A stretch of DNA of 8,801 bases, from NCBI GenBank assembly GCA_039934875.1, contig JBDTLH010000066.1:1-8801 (forward strand). Reading direction: 5' to 3'. The position numbers and the translations under genes are program-made. A model generated the notes under the pieces. The model saw only the letters and a list, made by a program, of their open reading frames with translations, was not told the origin of the DNA and did not search any database. This stretch comes from JBDTLH01 sp039934875. GTDB taxonomy: Bacteria; Acidobacteriota; Terriglobia; Terriglobales; Acidobacteriaceae. Positions 6,571-8,801 of the stretch are shown piece after piece (the first letter of the stretch is position 1; each line of letters begins with the position of its first letter).

Positions 6571-6974
6571 TCGGGAAAGGGGGCGGGTTGGGGTAGCTGT
6601 TCTGGGCAATAAAACGCGGACGAGATCGGTCTCTTGAAATCATTGACAAGGTAATTGCTTTCATCCGAAACTGCGTAATGCTGAAAAAGCCGCTCCAAGC
6701 TCACTACGCCAATCAACGGAAGTCACTCGTGCTAAACGCCAATCTCGAACTTGGTAAAGCTGCAAAAGACCTATGGGTTTTTCCACCAAGAATGGATTCC
6801 ATATAAAGATGATCAGAAAATCAGGGCGCAGATGTCAGTCATCGCTCAACCAGCTAGCTTTGAGCCTGAAGCTGCGGTAGCTCCCATAGATTGTATTACC
6901 TCAGATGACGATGGCTATCGGATCCATATGCATGAGAGTCAATTAGCAGTTGAAGTCGATCTGTTTGACAATCC
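6571..6974. other. gene-poor, lower-GC interval between kbl and the AbiEii-like remnant
   Basis: No convincing intact gene is seen here. G+C is about 46% by hand count over 6641-6980, against about 60% in flanking genes. Two short plus-strand frames are the only candidates. One runs from ATG 6678 to TAA 6804-6806 (42 codons; contains NANLELGKAAKDLWVF). The other is open from after TAA 6715-6717 to TGA 7015-7017, with a possible start at ATG 6832 (61 codons; contains SDDDGYRIHMHE and VEVDLFDNPWRR), and runs past the start of the remnant in another frame. I recognise neither. They could be decayed pieces of a partner gene of the AbiEii-like toxin, or chance. The interval must also hold the kbl promoter. 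Confidence 0.4.
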
Positions 6975-7282
6975 ATGGCGCAGAACACCGCGGAATCGAC
7001 GACGAAGCTTAAGGTGATATTGCAGCGCATTGGAGCCAAAGACTATCGCGATATTGCCGCGATGATGAGCGCTGGCGCCAGCCTTGCCCGCGGGCTTGGG
7101 GCGGCACGAGAGATTTACGGGCAGAGTTTTCAGCCGGGCGAGAGCGTCATGGCGACGACTTACTTTGAAGGAGGAGATTTGCATTTGCTCACGCGAACTG
7201 AAAGGCAAGTACTGATCGACGCTGCAACCAGGTGCGTGAATTGCCCAAGGTGGACATCATTTCACGCAAACTATCGTCTTAA
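6975..7282 (+). pseudogene. 3' remnant of an AbiEii-like nucleotidyltransferase toxin gene, frameshifted
   Basis: The frame from ATG 6975 encodes TTKLKVILQRIGAKDYRDIA, then GLGAAREIYGQSFQPGE and TTYFEGGDLHLL. This pattern is typical of the C-terminal part of AbiEii/AbiGii-type nucleotidyltransferase proteins, toxins of type IV toxin-antitoxin systems. An intact member has a further ~150-200 N-terminal residues with the nucleotidyltransferase core. None is seen: an in-frame TGA lies at 6966-6968 and no other frame upstream resembles it. Near 7227-7229 the sequence must shift by one missing base. Going back one base restores QVRELPKVDIISRKLSS and a TAA at 7280-7282; without the shift the frame runs on into antisense mnmG with an unrelated tail. 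The gene is therefore both 5'-truncated and frameshifted, presumably dead. A sequencing error could explain the shift but not the missing N-terminus. Family recognition is from pattern memory, not a search. Confidence 0.62.
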
Positions 7283-8801
7283 CTCCGAGCAGTGCGCTTG
7301 GCCTGGATTTCGATATACACGTTGACCAGCGAGAGGGCGGCGGGGGTGACGCCGGGGATGCGTCCAGCCTGCGCGATGGTGCGCGGGCGGACGTGGGTGA
7401 GCTTCTCTTTCATCTCCCGGGAGAGGCCGGAGATGGTCGAGTAATCGAAGCTGTCGGGAATGCTGCGCTGCTCGGATTTCTTGAGACGGTCGATGGCGCG
7501 CTGTTGTTGCAGGAGATATCCCGCGTATTTAATTTCAGTTTCGACGGACTTGAGTTCATTGCGAATATGGGCGGGGAGAGGGCTTGTGGGGCGAGAGGCT
7601 GAGAGCCTCTCGCACTCGGTGCGCTGGGCCAGGCGTGCGCGCGAATTGGTAATTTGTTCGTAGGGCGATTCGGGTGTGTCGGAGATTTCAACTACCAAGC
7701 CGCGAGCGGCGAAGAATTCCGGGTAGATTTGTTCCAGCAGGGGCGCGAGCGCGGTGATCTCTACTTCAGGACGGCGCAGCAGTTGCGCATAGGTATTGCC
7801 TTCAGTGTTGGTGGCGCGAAGGGTCTCCGCCAACTCAGGATTTATGCCTGCGAGAGCGGTGAGGTCGGCTTTCGTCTTTTCGAGCCGCGTCGCCATCTCC
7901 CGCAGCCGCGCCTGCTTAACTTGGTATTGCCGCCATGAATCGTCGCTGATGAGGCCAAGCGATTTGCCGTGCGCAGTAAGGCGGCGGTCGGCGTTGTCAA
8001 TGCGCAGGTGCAGGCGGAACTCGGCGCGCGAGGTAAACATGCGATAGGGCTCGTTGGTGCCCTGGCTGATTAGATCATCGATCATGATGGCGATGTAGGC
8101 CTCGCTGCGGTCGAGGGTGAAGGCAGGTTCGCCCTTCACTTTGAGCGCGGCGTTGATGCCCGCCATGAGTCCTTGCGCCGCCGCCTCTTCGTAGCCGCTG
8201 GTGCCGTTGATTTGTCCCCCGAGGAAGAGGTTGGCGATCTGCTTGCATTCGAGGTTGCGCGCGAGTTCGGTGGCGTCGATGGCGTCGTACTCGATGGCGT
8301 ATCCGGGGCGCACGATCTCGCAATTTTCCAGGCCGGGGATGGAGTGGATCATCGCGACTTGCACATCTTGCGGCAATGAGGTGCTGAGTCCGTTGATATA
8401 GATCTCGTGGGTGTCGAGACCTTCGGGTTCGAGAAAGAGCTGGTGTTGCAGCTTGTCAGGAAACTTGACGATCTTGTCTTCGATAGAAGGGCAGTAGCGC
8501 GGGCCGACGGACTTGATCTGCCCGGAATACATCGGCGAGCGATGCACGTTGGCAGCGATGAGGCGGTGGGTCTCGGCGGTGGTGAAGGCGATGAAGCACG
8601 GTACCTGATGGGGCGCGAGCGCGTGGGTGCGGAAGCTGAAGGGGGTGGGGTCGGCATCTCCGGGCTGCACCTCGAAGCATTGCCAATCAATGGTGCGTCC
8701 GTCCAGGCGGGGCGGAGTGCCGGTCTTCAAGCGGGTGCCGCGCAAGCCGAGGCGCTTGAGCGATTCTCCGAGCATCACCGAGGGCGGCTCGCCGCGGCGT
8801 C
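7279..8801 (-). CDS. mnmG: tRNA uridine-5-carboxymethylaminomethyl modification enzyme MnmG (GidA), 5' end outside window
   Basis: FAD-dependent subunit that, with the GTPase MnmE, installs the cmnm5/nm5 group on the wobble uridine of certain tRNAs; cytoplasmic. The frame is open through the right edge (R-R-G-E-P-P-S precedes the internal GTG at 8778), so the N-terminal FAD-binding part is missing and about 507 residues remain. Counting from 8778: RLKTGTPPRLDGRTI at 16-30, the catalytic-type Cys96 in PRYCPSIEDKI, the signature LGGQINGTSGYEEAAAQG at 186-203, TSRAEFRLHLRIDNADRRLT at 249-268, and a C-terminal helical domain with ETEIKYAGYLLQQQ and ISGLSREMKEKL for MnmE/tRNA contact. Between LLRRPEV (333-339) and VETEIKY (412-418) the linker is some 40-50 residues longer than I remember from E. 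coli, and it contains a perfect DNA palindrome. The TAA stop (7281-7279) overlaps the stop of the AbiEii-like remnant on the other strand. Confidence 0.96.
   Translation of the reverse strand, partial: RRGEPPSVMLGESLKRLGLRGTRLKTGTPPRLDGRTIDWQCFEVQPGDADPTPFSFRTHALAPHQVPCFIAFTTAETHRLIAANVHRSPMYSGQIKSVGPRYCPSIEDKIVKFPDKLQHQLFLEPEGLDTHEIYINGLSTSLPQDVQVAMIHSIPGLENCEIVRPGYAIEYDAIDATELARNLECKQIANLFLGGQINGTSGYEEAAAQGLMAGINAALKVKGEPAFTLDRSEAYIAIMIDDLISQGTNEPYRMFTSRAEFRLHLRIDNADRRLTAHGKSLGLISDDSWRQYQVKQARLREMATRLEKTKADLTALAGINPELAETLRATNTEGNTYAQLLRRPEVEITALAPLLEQIYPEFFAARGLVVEISDTPESPYEQITNSRARLAQRTECERLSASRPTSPLPAHIRNELKSVETEIKYAGYLLQQQRAIDRLKKSEQRSIPDSFDYSTISGLSREMKEKLTHVRPRTIAQAGRIPGVTPAALSLVNVYIEIQAKRTARS
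7591..7613. repeat. perfect 10-bp inverted repeat with 3-nt loop inside mnmG
   Basis: GCGAGAGGCT, then GAG, then AGCCTCTCGC: the arms are exact reverse complements. On the mnmG strand it is read in frame as C-E-R-L-S-A-S-R (fragment residues 389-396), in the stretch that seems expanded relative to E. coli MnmG. Just before it on the plus strand, GGGGAGAGGGCT at 7573-7584 resembles GGGGCGAGAGGCT at 7588-7600, a partial direct repeat. It could be a small dispersed palindromic element that landed in a tolerant linker, or an RNA hairpin in the mnmG message. Confidence 0.75.

Noticed and set aside
6643..6648. Perfect TTGACA on the plus strand as a -35 for the short frames or remnant
   Set aside because: No TATAAT-like box lies 15-19 bp downstream, so it is probably a chance match.
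6557..6664. Longer kbl start at ATG 6664-6662 adding 36 residues
   Set aside because: The extension is Pro/Arg-rich and unlike KBL N-termini; the ATG at 6556 gives family length and catalytic positions close to E. coli numbering.
1..8801. Intact defence island, CRISPR array, insertion sequence, tRNA or rRNA gene
   Set aside because: I saw no regularly spaced repeats, no transposase motifs, no terminal inverted repeats and no tRNA-like cloverleaf on either strand. The only defence-like trace is the broken AbiEii-like fragment.

Overview
The window looks like a chromosomal piece from a free-living, fairly GC-rich bacterium. Spot counts by hand give about 60% G+C inside genes. The gene mix and the general look of the proteins suggest an Acidobacteriota (Terriglobia-like) genome: secreted M28 and M20 exopeptidases, a Bacillus-like short-chain KBL, a DMT permease and MnmG. 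That assignment is inference from impression; there is no rRNA or other marker here to prove it.

Layout. The left edge (to 398) holds the end of a Pro/Ala/Thr-rich protein of unknown function. Next come three plus-strand genes: a secreted M28 metallopeptidase with a PA domain (469-2157), a secreted M20 glutamate-carboxypeptidase-like peptidase (2372-3715) and a metallo-beta-lactamase-fold hydrolase (3777-4502). They meet, stop to stop with 9 bp between, a minus-strand pair: glycine C-acetyltransferase kbl (6556-5339) and a ten-helix DMT/EamA permease (5342-4512), which share a GTGA start/stop overlap. A region of about 420 bp upstream of kbl is poorer in G+C (about 46% by hand count over 6641-6980) and has no convincing intact gene. 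It runs into the decayed 3' end of a nucleotidyltransferase of the AbiEii type (6975-7282), broken by a one-base frameshift. The right end is mnmG (minus strand, 5' end beyond the window), whose stop codon overlaps the stop of the decayed gene.

How the genes fit together. The two exopeptidases have export signals and all expected metal ligands, so they probably release amino acids from peptides outside the cytoplasm. KBL handles the 2-amino-3-ketobutyrate/glycine step of threonine breakdown, and its coupled permease may move an amino acid or related metabolite. The MBL hydrolase has no assigned substrate. mnmG is a tRNA-modification housekeeping gene.

I see no intact new defence or mobile system. 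The most interesting signals are the AbiEii-like remnant in low-GC DNA, a perfect 10-bp palindrome lying in frame in an apparently expanded linker of mnmG, a synonymous tandem repeat of six codons across the assigned start of the M20 gene, and TANNNT boxes placed 7-9 nt before the genes that probably head transcription units, with no Shine-Dalgarno motifs, which suggests leaderless messages.
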